Shown here: positions 32,704 through 42,490 of the stretch, in pieces | Numbering within the stretch: position 1 is the first letter of the stretch | Layout of the letters: the number at the start of each line of letters is the position of its first letter | DNA from: Conexibacter sp. CPCC 206217 | GTDB taxonomy: Bacteria; Actinomycetota; Thermoleophilia; Solirubrobacterales; Solirubrobacteraceae | Assembly (NCBI RefSeq): GCF_030646165.1 | Contig: NZ_JAUTDO010000007.1 | Span: 62,001-126,000 of the forward strand | Length of the DNA stretch: 64,000 nucleotides | Reading direction: 5' to 3' | Position numbers and translations under genes: made by a program | The notes under the pieces: generated by a model | What the model saw: only the letters and a program-made list of their open reading frames with translations | The model's database searches: none | What the model was told of the DNA's origin: nothing

Positions 32704-32719
32704 TGGAATGAGTATTCCA
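32704..32719. promoter_or_regulatory. Palindrome TGGAAT-GAGT-ATTCCA
   Basis: Perfect 6-bp arms with a 4-bp spacer, about 110 bases before the SsuA-like start, in an AT-rich stretch. The short ATTCC motif recurs nearby at 32687-32693 in the opposite sense (GGAATAGG). Confidence 0.5.
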
Positions 32720-32874
32720 CACCGATCCAAACACTGCCAGCCGCCCGCGCGCCAACGTGGTGCCGCTACCGTTGGTCCTCCTCGGGCTCGGCGGCCGCCA
32801 GACCGGCCGCGATCACGCGGCCGATCCCCTGCGTCGAACCGCTCAGAACGCGCGCTCGCCTGTCAGGTCGATCT

Positions 32875-35058
32875 TCACGGACGTGGCGTGCCCGCTGCGA
32901 CCAGTTCGCGTTCGAGCTGCTTGCTCAGCTGCTCGCCCTCGATGTCGACGCGCGGCAGGATCCGGTCCAGCCAGCGCGGCAGCCACCAGGCGCGTTCGCC
33001 GAGCAGCTCCATCAGCGCCGGGATCAGCGTCATGCGGACGACGAAGGCGTCGACGAGGATGCCGAACGCGAGCGCGAAGCCGATCGACTTCACGATCGCG
33101 TCGTCCTCGAGGATGAAGCCGGCGAAGACCGAACCCATGATCAGCGCGGCGGCGGTGACGACGCGCGCGCCGTGGCGGAAGCCCTCCGTCACGGCGACCG
33201 TCGGCGGCGCGCCGTGGACGTGCTCCTCGCGCATCCGCGAGACGAGGAAGACCTGGTAGTCCATCGCGAGGCCGAACAGGATCCCGATGATCAGGATCGG
33301 CAGCAGCGAGATGATCGGTCCGGTCTGCTCGACGCCGATCAGGCCGGCGCCGAAGCCCTCCTGGAAGACCGCGACGGTCGCGCCGAAGGCGGCGCCGATC
33401 GTCAGCAGGAAGCCGCCGACGGCGGTCAACGGGACGAGCACGGAGCGGAACGCGATCGCCAGCAGCAGGAAGGCGAGCACGACGATCACCGCCAGGTACG
33501 GCACGAGCGCGGCGGCCATGCGGTCGGAGACGTCGATGTTGGCCGCCGTCGCGCCCGTCACGAGGATCTGCGCGCCGACCTCGTCGTCGAGCGTCCCGGC
33601 GCGGTCGCGGATCTGCGCGACGAGGTCCTTCGTCGCCTGGGTCGACGGGCCGCTGCTCGGCGTCAGCGAGAGGATCGCGGTGTCGCCCGCTCTGTTGAGC
33701 GTCGGTCTGCCGATGCTGGCGACGTCCGGGTTGCCCTCGAACTGCGCCGCGACGGTCGCGGCGGCTCTCGCCACGTCGCTGCCGGCGCGGCCGTCCACGA
33801 CGATCGTCAGCGGCCCGTTGAAGCCGGGGCCGAAGCCGTCGCTGAGCAGGTCGTACGCCTTGCGGTTCGTGTCTCCCGGCGCGGCGGTCGAGTCGTCAGG
33901 GAGCCCCAGCTGCATGTTCAGCACGGGGATCGCGACGGCGCCGAGCGCGACGATCGTCAGCACGATCGCGGGCGCGCGATGGCGCGTGATGAAGCCGACC
34001 CAGCGCGCGCCGAAGGTCGGCTTCGCGGCGCGCGGGCCGGTCTCGAAGTTCTTGCCCTTCAGCAGCTTCGTGCCGGCGAAGCCGAGCATCGCGGGCACGA
34101 GCGTGATCGCGATCAGCACGGCGATCACGACGGTCGCCGCGGCCGCGAGGCCCATCGCGGTCAGGAACGGGATCCCGACGACGGTCAGCGCCGCGAGCGC
34201 GATCACGACCGTCGCGCCTGCGAACACGACCGCGCTGCCCGCGGTGCCGACGGCGCGCCCCGCGGACTCCTCCGGGTCGACGCCGCCCAGCAGCTGCGTT
34301 CGGTGGCGGGAGATGATGAACAGCGCGTAGTCGATCCCGACCGCGAGGCCGACCATCAGCGCGAGCGTCGGGACGGTCGAGGAGAGGTCGATGAAGCCGG
34401 TCGCCGCGGTGATGCCGAAGAGGCCGATGCCGACGCCGATCAGCGCCGTCAGCAGCGGCAGCCCGGCGGACACGAGCGAGCCGAACGTGATCGCGAGCAC
34501 GAGCGCCGCGATCGCGAAGCCGAGGACCTCGCCGATGCCGCCCGCGCCGCCGCCCTGCACGACCGCGTCGCCGCCGAACTCGACCTGCACGCCCGCGCCG
34601 GCAACGGCTCTGGCGGCCGTCTGGACGCCTTCGCGCGCGCTGTCGGCGAGCTCCTGTGCCGGCTGGTCGAACGTCACCTGCGCGAGCGCGATGCGGCCGT
34701 CTCTGGAGACCGCCCCGCTCGTGAAGGGATCGCTGACGGCGAGCACGTCGGTCGTTCTGCCGACGCCGGCGAGCGCGCTGACGATCGCGGCTCTGCTGGC
34801 CGGGTCGGTGAGCCGCTCGCCCTGCGGGACGGCGAAGACGATCCGTCCGGAGGCGCCGTTGGCCTGCGGCAGCCGCTGCGCCAGCAGGTCGATCGCCTGC
34901 TGCGACTCGGTGCCGGGGATCGAGAATCTGTCGTTCGTGTCTCCGCTGAGCGTGCCGGCCGCGACGCCGATGCCGGCGAACAGCACGAGCCAGATCGCCA
35001 GCACCAGCCGCCGTCGGCGGAAGGCCGTGCGGCCGAGTCGATAGAGGGCGGTTGCCAT
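32875..35058 (-). CDS. MMPL/RND-family membrane exporter
   Basis: A 727-residue MMPL-type transporter. There are two halves, each with one helix, a large extracellular loop (about 37-180 and 390-520) and a five-helix bundle. Motifs: LALMVGLAVGIDYALFIISRHR in half 1 and ILFGLAMDYQVFLVSRMREEH in half 2, plus GTAGSAVVFAGATVVIALAAL. These pumps export lipids, siderophores or drugs with proton motive force. It is divergent from a two-component system that probably controls it. Eight arginines use AGA, all within the two extracellular loops; none of about 25 cytoplasmic or membrane arginines does. Confidence 0.9.
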   Translation of the reverse strand: MATALYRLGRTAFRRRRLVLAIWLVLFAGIGVAAGTLSGDTNDRFSIPGTESQQAIDLLAQRLPQANGASGRIVFAVPQGERLTDPASRAAIVSALAGVGRTTDVLAVSDPFTSGAVSRDGRIALAQVTFDQPAQELADSAREGVQTAARAVAGAGVQVEFGGDAVVQGGGAGGIGEVLGFAIAALVLAITFGSLVSAGLPLLTALIGVGIGLFGITAATGFIDLSSTVPTLALMVGLAVGIDYALFIISRHRTQLLGGVDPEESAGRAVGTAGSAVVFAGATVVIALAALTVVGIPFLTAMGLAAAATVVIAVLIAITLVPAMLGFAGTKLLKGKNFETGPRAAKPTFGARWVGFITRHRAPAIVLTIVALGAVAIPVLNMQLGLPDDSTAAPGDTNRKAYDLLSDGFGPGFNGPLTIVVDGRAGSDVARAAATVAAQFEGNPDVASIGRPTLNRAGDTAILSLTPSSGPSTQATKDLVAQIRDRAGTLDDEVGAQILVTGATAANIDVSDRMAAALVPYLAVIVVLAFLLLAIAFRSVLVPLTAVGGFLLTIGAAFGATVAVFQEGFGAGLIGVEQTGPIISLLPILIIGILFGLAMDYQVFLVSRMREEHVHGAPPTVAVTEGFRHGARVVTAAALIMGSVFAGFILEDDAIVKSIGFALAFGILVDAFVVRMTLIPALMELLGERAWWLPRWLDRILPRVDIEGEQLSKQLERELVAAGTPRP

Positions 35059-35226
35059 GCGAGAGGTCCTTCAGTCGGATCAAGAGGAGAGAGGGGGAGG
35101 TGCACCCATACGGTGGCGCGGATCGCCGCCCGTGCCGACCTCACAAGGGGGCGACCTGGTTGCGCCCTGGGGGTGCGTGCGCTTGCTCCTTTCGGAGGAG
35201 GCGCGGCGGGGGCCGCGCACTACCCT

Positions 35227-36414
35227 GTGAACGTGCTCGACGCGCAGTCGATCGACGGCGACTTCGCACCGTCGCGCAGCTCCCCGCCGCAGCCGCACGA
35301 CGCGGCGGTCGCCGCCGTGCTCGCAGCCGCCTCGGTCGCGCTGCTGCTGATGACCGTCAACGTCAGCGACGGCGGGCAGACGACGGCGCACGACCCCGAC
35401 GCGCTGGGCGTGGCGCTGTGCGTGATCGCGTGCGCGATGGTCGCGGTGAGACGCCCGTTCCCGGTCACCACCGCGCTCGTCGCGCTCGCCGCCGCCGGTA
35501 TCGGCGGGATGCTCGGCTACTCGGTGGCGATCCCGCTCGTGACCGCGCTGGTGCTCGCCGGCAACGCGGCGATCCATGCCGACCGCGCCGCCAGTTGGCT
35601 CGTCGGCGCGTACACCGGCATTCAGATCGCCGGCATGGCGGTCGGCACGCTGGAGAACGACGCCGTCCTGCGCGCGATCGGCGGCTTCGCCGTCGGCCTC
35701 GTGCCCGTGCTCGTCGGCCGCGTGATCCGCACCGAGCGCACGCGCACGGCCGAGGCGCGCGAGCTGGCCCGCCGCACCGCGGAGCTGCGCGACCGCGACG
35801 TCGAGCACGCGGTCGCGCAGGAGCGGCTGCGGATCGCGCGCGACGTGCACGACATCACCGGCCACCACCTCAGCGCGATCTCGCTGCAGGCCGGCGGCGC
35901 CGGGCGCCAGACCTCCGACCCGGTCGCGCGCGCGGCGCTGGAGCGGATCCACAGGCTGACGACGGAGGCGCTGGGGCAGACCAGACGCGCGCTCGGGATC
36001 CTGCGCGCGAACGGTCCCGCGGCGCTGACGCCCGCGCCGCGGCTGGCGCACGTCGACGAGCTGCTGGCGCCGGCGCGCGACGCCGGCCTCGCCGTCGACC
36101 TGCAGCTGAGCGGGCGCGCGCGACCGCTGTCCGACGAGCTGGAGGCGTGCGCCTATCGCGTCGTGCAGGAGTCGCTCACGAACGTCGTGCGTCACGCGGG
36201 CGCGCGCGAGGTCGTCGTGCGGGTCGAGTACGGCGACCAGGAGCTGCGGCTGGCGGTCGACGACGACGGCGTCGGCGGGCCGCCGCGCCGGCACGGCGGC
36301 GGGATCGACGGGATGCGCGAGCGCGTCGCGCTGGTCGGCGGCGGCCTCGACGCCGGGCCGGCGGGCCGCGGCTGGTCGGTGCGCGCGACGCTGCCGCTGG
36401 AGGCCGTCGCGTGA
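35227..36414 (+). CDS. Sensor histidine kinase, NarL/DesK type
   Basis: A 395-residue membrane kinase. Four to five hydrophobic segments (residues 25-165) form a sensor with almost no extracellular domain, so it may sense the membrane itself. The HisKA_3 phosphoacceptor is His208 in RIARDVHDITGHHLSAIS. The HATPase domain includes VVQESLTNVVRHAGA (N box), VDDDGVGG (G1) and GGGIDGMRERVALVGG (G2). It starts from GTG at 35227, or possibly an in-frame GTG at 35173; neither has an ideal ribosome-binding site. The response regulator gene overlaps it by GTGA. Confidence 0.9.
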   Translation: MNVLDAQSIDGDFAPSRSSPPQPHDAAVAAVLAAASVALLLMTVNVSDGGQTTAHDPDALGVALCVIACAMVAVRRPFPVTTALVALAAAGIGGMLGYSVAIPLVTALVLAGNAAIHADRAASWLVGAYTGIQIAGMAVGTLENDAVLRAIGGFAVGLVPVLVGRVIRTERTRTAEARELARRTAELRDRDVEHAVAQERLRIARDVHDITGHHLSAISLQAGGAGRQTSDPVARAALERIHRLTTEALGQTRRALGILRANGPAALTPAPRLAHVDELLAPARDAGLAVDLQLSGRARPLSDELEACAYRVVQESLTNVVRHAGAREVVVRVEYGDQELRLAVDDDGVGGPPRRHGGGIDGMRERVALVGGGLDAGPAGRGWSVRATLPLEAVA

Positions 36415-37094
36415 GCATCCGCGTGATCGTCGCCGACGACCAGGCGATCTCCCGGCAGGGGCTGCGGATGATCCTCGAGAGCGAGCCCGGCATCGAGGTC
36501 GTGGGGGAGGCGGTCGACGGGCTCGACGCGCTCGGCCAGGTCGAGCGCCGCAGACCGGACGTCGTGCTGATGGACGTCCGCATGCCGCGGATGGACGGCC
36601 TCGAGGCGACCCGCCTGCTGAGAGGCGTCGAGGGCGTCGAGGTGATCGTCGTGACGACCTTCGACCTCGACGAGTACGTCTTCGAGGCGCTGCGCGCCGG
36701 CGCCGTCGGCTTCCTCGTGAAGGACTCGCCGCCGGAGCGGATCATCGACGCGGTCCGCTCGGTTGCGCGCGGCGACGCGCTGATCTCGCCCGAGGTCACG
36801 CGCCGCCTGCTCGACCAGTTCGCCTCCTCGGCGCCGTCGCGCGCAGGCGATCCGGCGCTGGCGGAGCTGACCCCGCGCGAGCGCGACGTGCTGCTGGCGA
36901 TCGCGGGCGGCCGCAGCAACGCCGAGATCGCGACACACCTGCAGCTGGAGGAGAGCACCGTCAAGAGCCACGTCCGCCGGATGCTCGCCAAGCTCGACCT
37001 CACCAGCCGCGTGCACGCGGTCATCTACGCGTACGAGACCGGGCTGGTCGCGCCCGGATCGGCGCCGGGCGAACGCGCCGGCGAACGGGAGTGA
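36411..37094 (+). CDS. LuxR-type response regulator
   Basis: A 227-residue NarL/FixJ response regulator. Receiver domain with acidic pair Asp9-Asp10, phosphoacceptor Asp55 (LMDVRMPRMDG), Thr/Lys switch residues (VVTTF, LVKDSP). The C-terminal LuxR HTH covers LTPRERDVLLAIAGGRSNAEIATHLQLEESTVKSHVRRML. It is cotranslated with the upstream kinase (GTGA). Likely target: the divergent MMPL pump gene, inferred from position. Confidence 0.93.
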   Translation: MSIRVIVADDQAISRQGLRMILESEPGIEVVGEAVDGLDALGQVERRRPDVVLMDVRMPRMDGLEATRLLRGVEGVEVIVVTTFDLDEYVFEALRAGAVGFLVKDSPPERIIDAVRSVARGDALISPEVTRRLLDQFASSAPSRAGDPALAELTPRERDVLLAIAGGRSNAEIATHLQLEESTVKSHVRRMLAKLDLTSRVHAVIYAYETGLVAPGSAPGERAGERE

Positions 37095-37122
37095 CGGCGC
37101 GTCGAGATCCGCCGGGCGCGCC

Positions 37123-37929
37123 TCACGCCCCGTCCGCGAACTCCGCCAGATAGCGCATCCCCGCGATCGCGCGGCTGCCGTACCAGGAGGTCATCTCGCC
37201 GTCGATCAGCCTGACGCGCGCGCCGGGCAGCAGCGCGGCGACCTGCTCGACGTGCGCCTGCTTGAAGTGGAACGGCTCGCTGCTGAGCAGGACGTGGTCG
37301 ACCCGGCCGGCGAAGTCGCCCAACTCGACCTCCGGGTAGCGGACCGCGGGCGCGGCGGGGAGCGTGCGCCAGCCGACCGTCGCGAGCGTCCGCGCGATGT
37401 AGGTGTCGGGTGCGACGGTCATCCACGGGTCCTTCCAGACCAGGTAGAGCACGTCGCGCGGCGGGCGGTCGGTCGCCGTCGTGTACGTGTACGCCCGTTC
37501 GAACTCCGTGCACAGGTGCTCCGCTTCCTCCCCGCGCCCGAAGATCGCGCCGAGCAGGCGGTAGAGGCCGAGGTTGTGCAGCGGCGCGCAGGGGTGGGTG
37601 ACGACGACGTGCGGGACGAACCGCGCCAGCGCGGCGGCCGTCGCGGCGGTGTTCTCGTCCACGTTGACGATCGCGTGGCTGGGCTGAAGCGAGCGCACGC
37701 GGTCGAGCTGCACGTCCTTCGTCCCGCCGACCTTCGGGATCCCGCGGACGCTCTCCCACGGGTGGATGCAGAAGCCGGTGCGCCCGACGAGCTGCGGCGC
37801 GAGCCCGAGGTCGCACAGCAGCTCGGTGACGCTCGGCACGAGGCAGACGATCCGCGCGTCGCGGCCGGCGGGCGGGTGAAGGGTGCCGGCCGCGTCGGTG
37901 CGGCTACATGTTGCGGCGATACTCGCCAC
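37123..37929 (-). CDS. Cytosolic helical-backbone metal receptor (BtuF-like)
   Basis: A 268-residue protein of the periplasmic-binding-2 (BtuF/FhuD) superfamily. It begins [32 protein letters not shown], typical of the cobalamin-binding subgroup, and has [20 protein letters not shown]. There is no signal peptide, lipobox or ABC partner, so it works inside the cell. Its ATG lies 26 bases inside the end of icmF, a B12 enzyme gene, so translational coupling is likely. A role in handling cobalamin or another metal complex for the mutase is a reasonable inference, not shown. Confidence 0.8.
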   Translation of the reverse strand: MASIAATCSRTDAAGTLHPPAGRDARIVCLVPSVTELLCDLGLAPQLVGRTGFCIHPWESVRGIPKVGGTKDVQLDRVRSLQPSHAIVNVDENTAATAAALARFVPHVVVTHPCAPLHNLGLYRLLGAIFGRGEEAEHLCTEFERAYTYTTATDRPPRDVLYLVWKDPWMTVAPDTYIARTLATVGWRTLPAAPAVRYPEVELGDFAGRVDHVLLSSEPFHFKQAHVEQVAALLPGARVRLIDGEMTSWYGSRAIAGMRYLAEFADGA

Positions 37930-40900
37930 CGACCTCGTACAGCGCGCCCGAGATCTGGCCCAGCGAGGCGACCTTGACCGCGTCCAGCAGCGCGTCGAAG
38001 ACGTTCTCGCGCGCGAGCGCGACCTCGCGCAGGTGCGCGAGCGTCGCCGGGGCGCCGTCGGCGCCGTTGGCGTCGAAGGCGTGCACGTTGACGATCTGGT
38101 CGCGCTTCTCCTGCTCGGTCGAGCGCGCCAGCTCGATCTCGGCCTGCACCTCGCCGGCGTGCGCGCGGGGCAGGTAGGTGTTGACGCCGATCAGCGGCAG
38201 CGTGCCGTCGTGCTTGAGCCGCTCGTAGTAGAGGCTCTCGTCCTGGATCTTGCCGCGCTGGTACATCGTGTCCATCGCGCCGAGCACGCCGCCGCGCTCG
38301 GAGATGCGGTCGAACTCCTCGTAGACGGCGGCCTCGACCAAGTCGGTCAGCTCGTTGACGATGAACGACCCCTGCCACGGGTTCTCGCAGAAGTTGAGGC
38401 CCAGCTCGCGGTTGATGATCAGCTGGATCGCGACCGCGCGCCGCACCGACTCCTCCGTCGGCGTCGTGACGGCCTCGTCATAGGCGTTGGTGTGGAGGCT
38501 GTTGGTGTTGTCGAAGATCGCGTACAGCGCCTGCAGCGTCGTGCGGATGTCGTTGAAGTTCATCTCCTGCGCGTGCAGCGACCGGCCCGACGTCTGGATG
38601 TGGTACTTCAGCATCTGGCTGCGCGGCCCGGCGCCGTAGCGCTCGCGCATCGCGCGCGCCCAGATGCGCCGCGCGACGCGGCCGATGACGGCGTACTCCG
38701 GGTCCATCCCGTTGGAGAAGAAGAAGCTGAGGTTCGGCGCGAACGCGTCGATCTCCATCCCGCGCGCGAGGTAGTACTCGACGATCGTGAAGCCGTTGGC
38801 GAGCGTGAAGGCCAGCTGCGAGATCGGGTTCGCCCCTGCCTCGGCGATGTGGTACCCGCTGATCGAGACGCTGTAGAAGTTGCGCACCTCGTGGTCGACG
38901 AAGTACTGCTGCACGTCGCCCATCATCTTGAGCGCGAACTCGGTCGAGAAGATGCAGGTGTTCTGCGCCTGATCCTCCTTCAGGATGTCGGCCTGGACGG
39001 TGCCGCGGACCTTGCGCAGCGTCGCCTCCTTGATCCGCTCGTACGTGTCGCGGTCGACCACCTGGTCGCCGGAGACGCCGAGCAGCCGCAGCCCGAGCCC
39101 GTCGTTGCCGGGCGGCAGCTCGCCGCTGTACTGCGGGCGCTCCTTGCCGGCGAAGTACTGCTCCAGCTTGCGCTCGGCCGCGTCCCAGCCGCCGGTCTCG
39201 TCGAGGTGGCGTTCGACCTGCTGGTCGATCGCGGCGTTGAGGAAGAACGCCAGCACTATCGGCGCCGGTCCGTTGATCGTCATCGAGACCGAGGTCGTCG
39301 GCGAGCACAGGTCGAAGCCCGAGTAGAGCTTCTTCGCGTCGTCGACGGTCGCGATCGAGACGCCCGAGTTGCCGACCTTGCCGTAGATGTCGGGCCGCTC
39401 GGCGGGGTTCTCGCCGTAGAGCGTGACCGAGTCGAACGCGGTCGACAGGCGCGCGGCCGGCTGCCCCTCGGAGAGGTAGTGGAAGCGGCGGTTGGTGCGC
39501 TCCGGCGTGCCCTCGCCGGCGAACATGCGGGTCGGGTCCTCACCCTCGCGGCGGTAGGGGAAGACGCCGCCGGTGTAGGGGTAGGAGCCGGGCAGGTTCT
39601 CCTTCAGGAGGAAGCGCAGCCGGTCGCCCCAGCCGTCGAAGCGCGGCGGCGCGATCTTCGGGATCTGCTGGTGGCTGAGCGAGGTGCGGTAGTTGTCGCC
39701 GCTGATCTCGCGCCCGCGCACCGTGTAGGTGTAGGTCTCGGCCGTGATGCTCTCGACCTTCGCGGTCCACTCACGCAGCAGCGCGGCGGGCTCGGCGCCG
39801 AGCTGGGCGAGGGTGGCGTTGTACTGCTCGCGCAGGGCGGGGAAGGAGCCCTCTCCTTCCAGGTCCCCGCTCGGGTACGCGTCCAGCGGCGCCGGGAGGG
39901 CCGGGTCGCCGAGCGCTCTGAGCGCTTCGTAGAGGTGCTGCGCGGTGCCGGCGACCTCCGCCAGCCGCTCGACCTCGGCGTTGGTGGAGCGGCCCTGCTC
40001 GGCGATCTCGGCGAGGTAGCGGACGCGGCTGCCGGGGATCAGCATGTTGCCCAGCGGCGTGTGCGTCGCCAGCTCCAGCTGCGGATCCCAGCGCTGCGCG
40101 TCGCCGCCGCGCGCGACCGCGCGCTCGCCCAGCAGGCGGCAGAGGTTGACGAACATCCAGCTGAGGCCGGGGTCGTTGAACTGGCTGGCGATCGTCGGGA
40201 AGACGGGCGTGTCGTCGTCTCTGGTGTCGAACGCGACGCGGTTGCGGCGCCACTGCTTGCGCACGTCGCGCAGCGCGTCGTCGGCGCCGCGCTTGTCGAA
40301 CTTGTTGATCGCGACGATGTCGGCGAGGTCGAGCATGTCGATCTTCTCGAGCTGGCTGGCGGCGCCGAACTCGCTCGTCATCACGTACATCGCGACGTCC
40401 ACGAGGTCGACGATCTCGGAGTCGCTCTGGCCGATGCCGGCGGTCTCGACGATCACGAGGTCGAAGCCGGTCGCGCGCAGGTAGGCGACGGCGTCCTCGA
40501 GCATCGCGCTGGTCGAGCGGTGCTGCCGGCGCGTCGCCATCGAGCGCATGTAGATCCGCTCGTGGCGCAGGCTGTTCATGCGGATGCGGTCGCCCAGCAG
40601 CGCGCCGCCGGTGCGCCGGCGGGTCGGGTCGACCGCGAGGACCGCGACGCGCAGCTCGGGGAACTGGCGCATGAAGCGCGCCAGCAGCTCGTCGGTGACG
40701 GTGCTCTTGCCGGCGCCGCCGGTGCCGGTGATGCCGAGCACCGGGACGCCCTCGCCGGCCTCGCGCCAGGCCGCGCGCAGCGCCTCCAGCTCGTCGCCGT
40801 CGAAGACCTCGTCCTCCAGTGCGGAGAGCATCTGCGCGATCACGACGTCGTCGTCCGTGGTGGCGGTGGCGGCGTCGGCGGGCGCGCTCGACTCGATCCG

Positions 40901-41362
40901 CTGCTCGCTCGCGCGCTCGATCAGGTCGCCGATCATGCCGGTGAGCCCGAGCGCCATCCCGTCGTTGGGGTGGTAGACGCGCTCGACGCCGTACTCCTGC
41001 AGCTCGGCGATCTCGGCCGGCGTGATCGTCCCGCCGCCGCCGCCGAAGACGCGGATGTGCCCGGCGCCCAGCTCGCGCAGCATGTCGACCGCGTACTTGA
41101 AGTACTCGGTGTGGCCGCCCTGGTAGGAGCTGATCGCGATCCCGTCGGCGTCCTCCTGGATCGCGGCCCGCACCACGTCGCGCACGCTGCGGTTGTGCCC
41201 GAGGTGCACGACCTCCGCGCCGCTGTCCTGGATCAGCCGCCGCATCACGTTGATCGCCGCGTCGTGCCCGTCGAACAGCGATGCCGCGGTGACGAATCGC
41301 AACGGCAGCTCCCCGACGCGCTCCGGCCGGGCGGTGCCTGCAACGTCGGTGTGGGTCGTCAC
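37904..41362 (-). CDS. icmF: Fused isobutyryl-CoA mutase IcmF
   Basis: An 1152-residue fused mutase that interconverts isobutyryl-CoA and n-butyryl-CoA (some members pivalyl-CoA) with adenosylcobalamin. Domains in order: B12-binding (1-150) with Asp31-x-His33 in LFDGHDA, SSYQGG and the GGGGGT loop; a linker; MeaI-type G-protein chaperone with Walker [10 protein letters not shown] near 212-221, ETAGIGQSD and NKFD; and the large substrate TIM-barrel mutase domain to the end, with [26 protein letters not shown] start and [23 protein letters not shown]. The order and length are diagnostic of IcmF rather than MutA/B. Cytosolic. Followed by an overlapping BtuF-like gene. Confidence 0.93.
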   Translation of the reverse strand: MTTHTDVAGTARPERVGELPLRFVTAASLFDGHDAAINVMRRLIQDSGAEVVHLGHNRSVRDVVRAAIQEDADGIAISSYQGGHTEYFKYAVDMLRELGAGHIRVFGGGGGTITPAEIAELQEYGVERVYHPNDGMALGLTGMIGDLIERASEQRIESSAPADAATATTDDDVVIAQMLSALEDEVFDGDELEALRAAWREAGEGVPVLGITGTGGAGKSTVTDELLARFMRQFPELRVAVLAVDPTRRRTGGALLGDRIRMNSLRHERIYMRSMATRRQHRSTSAMLEDAVAYLRATGFDLVIVETAGIGQSDSEIVDLVDVAMYVMTSEFGAASQLEKIDMLDLADIVAINKFDKRGADDALRDVRKQWRRNRVAFDTRDDDTPVFPTIASQFNDPGLSWMFVNLCRLLGERAVARGGDAQRWDPQLELATHTPLGNMLIPGSRVRYLAEIAEQGRSTNAEVERLAEVAGTAQHLYEALRALGDPALPAPLDAYPSGDLEGEGSFPALREQYNATLAQLGAEPAALLREWTAKVESITAETYTYTVRGREISGDNYRTSLSHQQIPKIAPPRFDGWGDRLRFLLKENLPGSYPYTGGVFPYRREGEDPTRMFAGEGTPERTNRRFHYLSEGQPAARLSTAFDSVTLYGENPAERPDIYGKVGNSGVSIATVDDAKKLYSGFDLCSPTTSVSMTINGPAPIVLAFFLNAAIDQQVERHLDETGGWDAAERKLEQYFAGKERPQYSGELPPGNDGLGLRLLGVSGDQVVDRDTYERIKEATLRKVRGTVQADILKEDQAQNTCIFSTEFALKMMGDVQQYFVDHEVRNFYSVSISGYHIAEAGANPISQLAFTLANGFTIVEYYLARGMEIDAFAPNLSFFFSNGMDPEYAVIGRVARRIWARAMRERYGAGPRSQMLKYHIQTSGRSLHAQEMNFNDIRTTLQALYAIFDNTNSLHTNAYDEAVTTPTEESVRRAVAIQLIINRELGLNFCENPWQGSFIVNELTDLVEAAVYEEFDRISERGGVLGAMDTMYQRGKIQDESLYYERLKHDGTLPLIGVNTYLPRAHAGEVQAEIELARSTEQEKRDQIVNVHAFDANGADGAPATLAHLREVALARENVFDALLDAVKVASLGQISGALYEVGGEYRRNM

Positions 41363-41530
41363 GGTCGATTCTCCTCGGCAGTCTCAGCGCTGGGAGAGAA
41401 ATAGTAGGGGATGCGACTATCGCAATGTCTCATACCCGGTCAGAATCCGGTCACAGCCGTGGGTCGCCGGTCGCCCGGCGAGCGGATCCGGCGATCGTCA
41501 GAGCGGGCCGCGGCGGGGTATGGTCGCCTC

Positions 41531-41875
41531 ATGAGCGATGCCAGAGTGATCTTGGAAGCGGTCCTGCACGGACTCGGCGGGCGCGCCGCCGAGTTGGACG
41601 CGTTGCTCGCTGAGCTGGCGACCGCATCCCGCACGGAGCCGGGCTGCCACGCCTTCCGCATCGCGACCGGCGACGAACCGGGCGACGTCGCGGTGGTGTC
41701 GTTCTACGCCGACGAAGCAGCCCTCCGCGCCCACTACGCAACCCCGCACTACCGCCGCTACCGCGCCCAGGTCGGCCAGCTCCTCGCGCGCCCGAGCGAC
41801 GTCATCGTCTACCACGTCAACGGAGCCGTCCGGGCTCAGGACCCGAACCTGCCGGATCCGGACAAGTTGGGGTGA
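41531..41875 (+). CDS. ABM-domain monooxygenase (quinol monooxygenase-like)
   Basis: A 114-residue antibiotic-biosynthesis-monooxygenase-like protein of the dimeric alpha-beta barrel superfamily. Typical features: VILEAVLHGLGGRAAELDALLAELATASRTEPGC, then ATGDEPGDVAVVSFYADEAALRAHYATPHYRRYRAQV. Such small proteins oxidise quinols or polyketide-like phenols without cofactor, or sense or degrade haem in related groups. The ATG at 41531 is chosen because the domain starts at once; the upstream frame is not homologous. It is divergent from icmF, and no partner genes are seen. Confidence 0.82.
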   Translation: MSDARVILEAVLHGLGGRAAELDALLAELATASRTEPGCHAFRIATGDEPGDVAVVSFYADEAALRAHYATPHYRRYRAQVGQLLARPSDVIVYHVNGAVRAQDPNLPDPDKLG

Positions 41876-41878
41876 CGA

Positions 41879-42031
41879 CTACTTCTCTGGGCCGATGAGC
41901 CGCTCGGGCGTGCCGATCTCGCGCAGGAACGCCGCTTCGGTCGGGTCGCGCGGCTTGTCGCGTCTGATCGGGCCGAGGCGTGCGATGACCTGCTGACTCT
42001 TGGCACGCAGGCGGGTGCCTCGCGGCGCCAC
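41879..42031 (-). pseudogene. Possible small ORF or frameshifted gene remnant
   Basis: Reading from a GTG at 42031 gives 50 codons ending at 41879. The peptide RLGPIRRDKPRDPTEAAF and the following LREIGTPERLIGPEK have protein-like composition and the genome's codon bias. A second frame just upstream reads EPITFEQWRRE, which also looks protein-like, so a frameshift may join the two. I cannot assign a family. Confidence 0.3.
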
Positions 42032-42265
42032 TGCTCAAAGGTGATGGGCTCGGTTCTGATCACCGCCTCGCAGTTCATTGGCACACCGTCATCACGGTCG
42101 CAGGCATCGCGCCTCGAAGCGTCGGGTGCAGCCAGACAGCGGTTTCGGGTCGATGACAACGTGTTCAGGTGCAGATGCCGAGAACCTCCGGAATTCCCAT
42201 ATCTAGCGGGTGGTGCATCGCCGCCGACGATCGTATAACCGGGAATTCGAGTTCGTCGCCCTGAT

Positions 42266-42292
42266 GGAGTTCGAGTCTCCCGCCCTCCGCCA
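42266..42292 (+). other. tRNA-Ser 3'-end-like fragment (possible att remnant)
   Basis: GGAG-TTCGAGT-CTCC (42266-42280) has the form of a tRNA T-arm. It is followed by an acceptor-like CGCCCTCC, discriminator G and CCA ending at 42292. CCTCC-G-CCA is typical of tRNA-Ser. No matching GGAGGGC 5' half or anticodon arm is found upstream, so this is not an intact tRNA. Confidence 0.4.
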
Positions 42293-42345
42293 TGCTTGCT
42301 CGACCGGTGGCCAAGATCGGAGGCGTGCGCGAAGATCATGCGTCT

Positions 42346-42360
42346 GCGGGTGACTCCCGC
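42346..42360 (+). promoter_or_regulatory. Hairpin GCGGG-TGACT-CCCGC
   Basis: Perfect 5-bp stem with loop TGACT. The same loop and stem type recurs 99 bases downstream. Confidence 0.4.
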
Positions 42361-42444
42361 GCTGCCTGTTCATGGCCATCCGGTCGCGGCGAGGTTGTCT
42401 TCGGCGCAGAAGCGGTTAGCATCCAGATTGGTTATCAGCCGTTT

Positions 42445-42459
42445 CGGGGTGACTCCCCG
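42445..42459 (+). promoter_or_regulatory. Hairpin CGGGG-TGACT-CCCCG
   Basis: Perfect 5-bp stem with the same TGACT loop as the hairpin at 42346. It lies directly before the 10-bp hairpin at 42462. Confidence 0.4.
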
Positions 42460-42461
42460 CC

Positions 42462-42490
42462 CACAACCCGCCCCGACGAGGCGGGTTGTG
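42462..42490 (+). terminator. Perfect 10-bp hairpin, terminator or attenuator
   Basis: CACAACCCGC (42462-42471) pairs with GCGGGTTGTG (42481-42490) around a 9-base loop, followed by TCGTTCTCGG. No gene ends just upstream, so it may terminate a small RNA or attenuate the AceE-like gene 145 bases downstream. Confidence 0.5.

Noticed and set aside
37883..41404. Open frame of over 1100 codons antisense to icmF
   Set aside because: High GC at codon third positions keeps the opposite frame open. The product is Arg/Asp/Val-rich without domains, whereas the minus strand encodes a complete IcmF.
42190..42292. Intact tRNA-Ser gene
   Set aside because: Only the T-arm and 3' acceptor are recognisable. 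No complementary 5' acceptor, D-arm or anticodon arm is seen in the preceding 100 bases.
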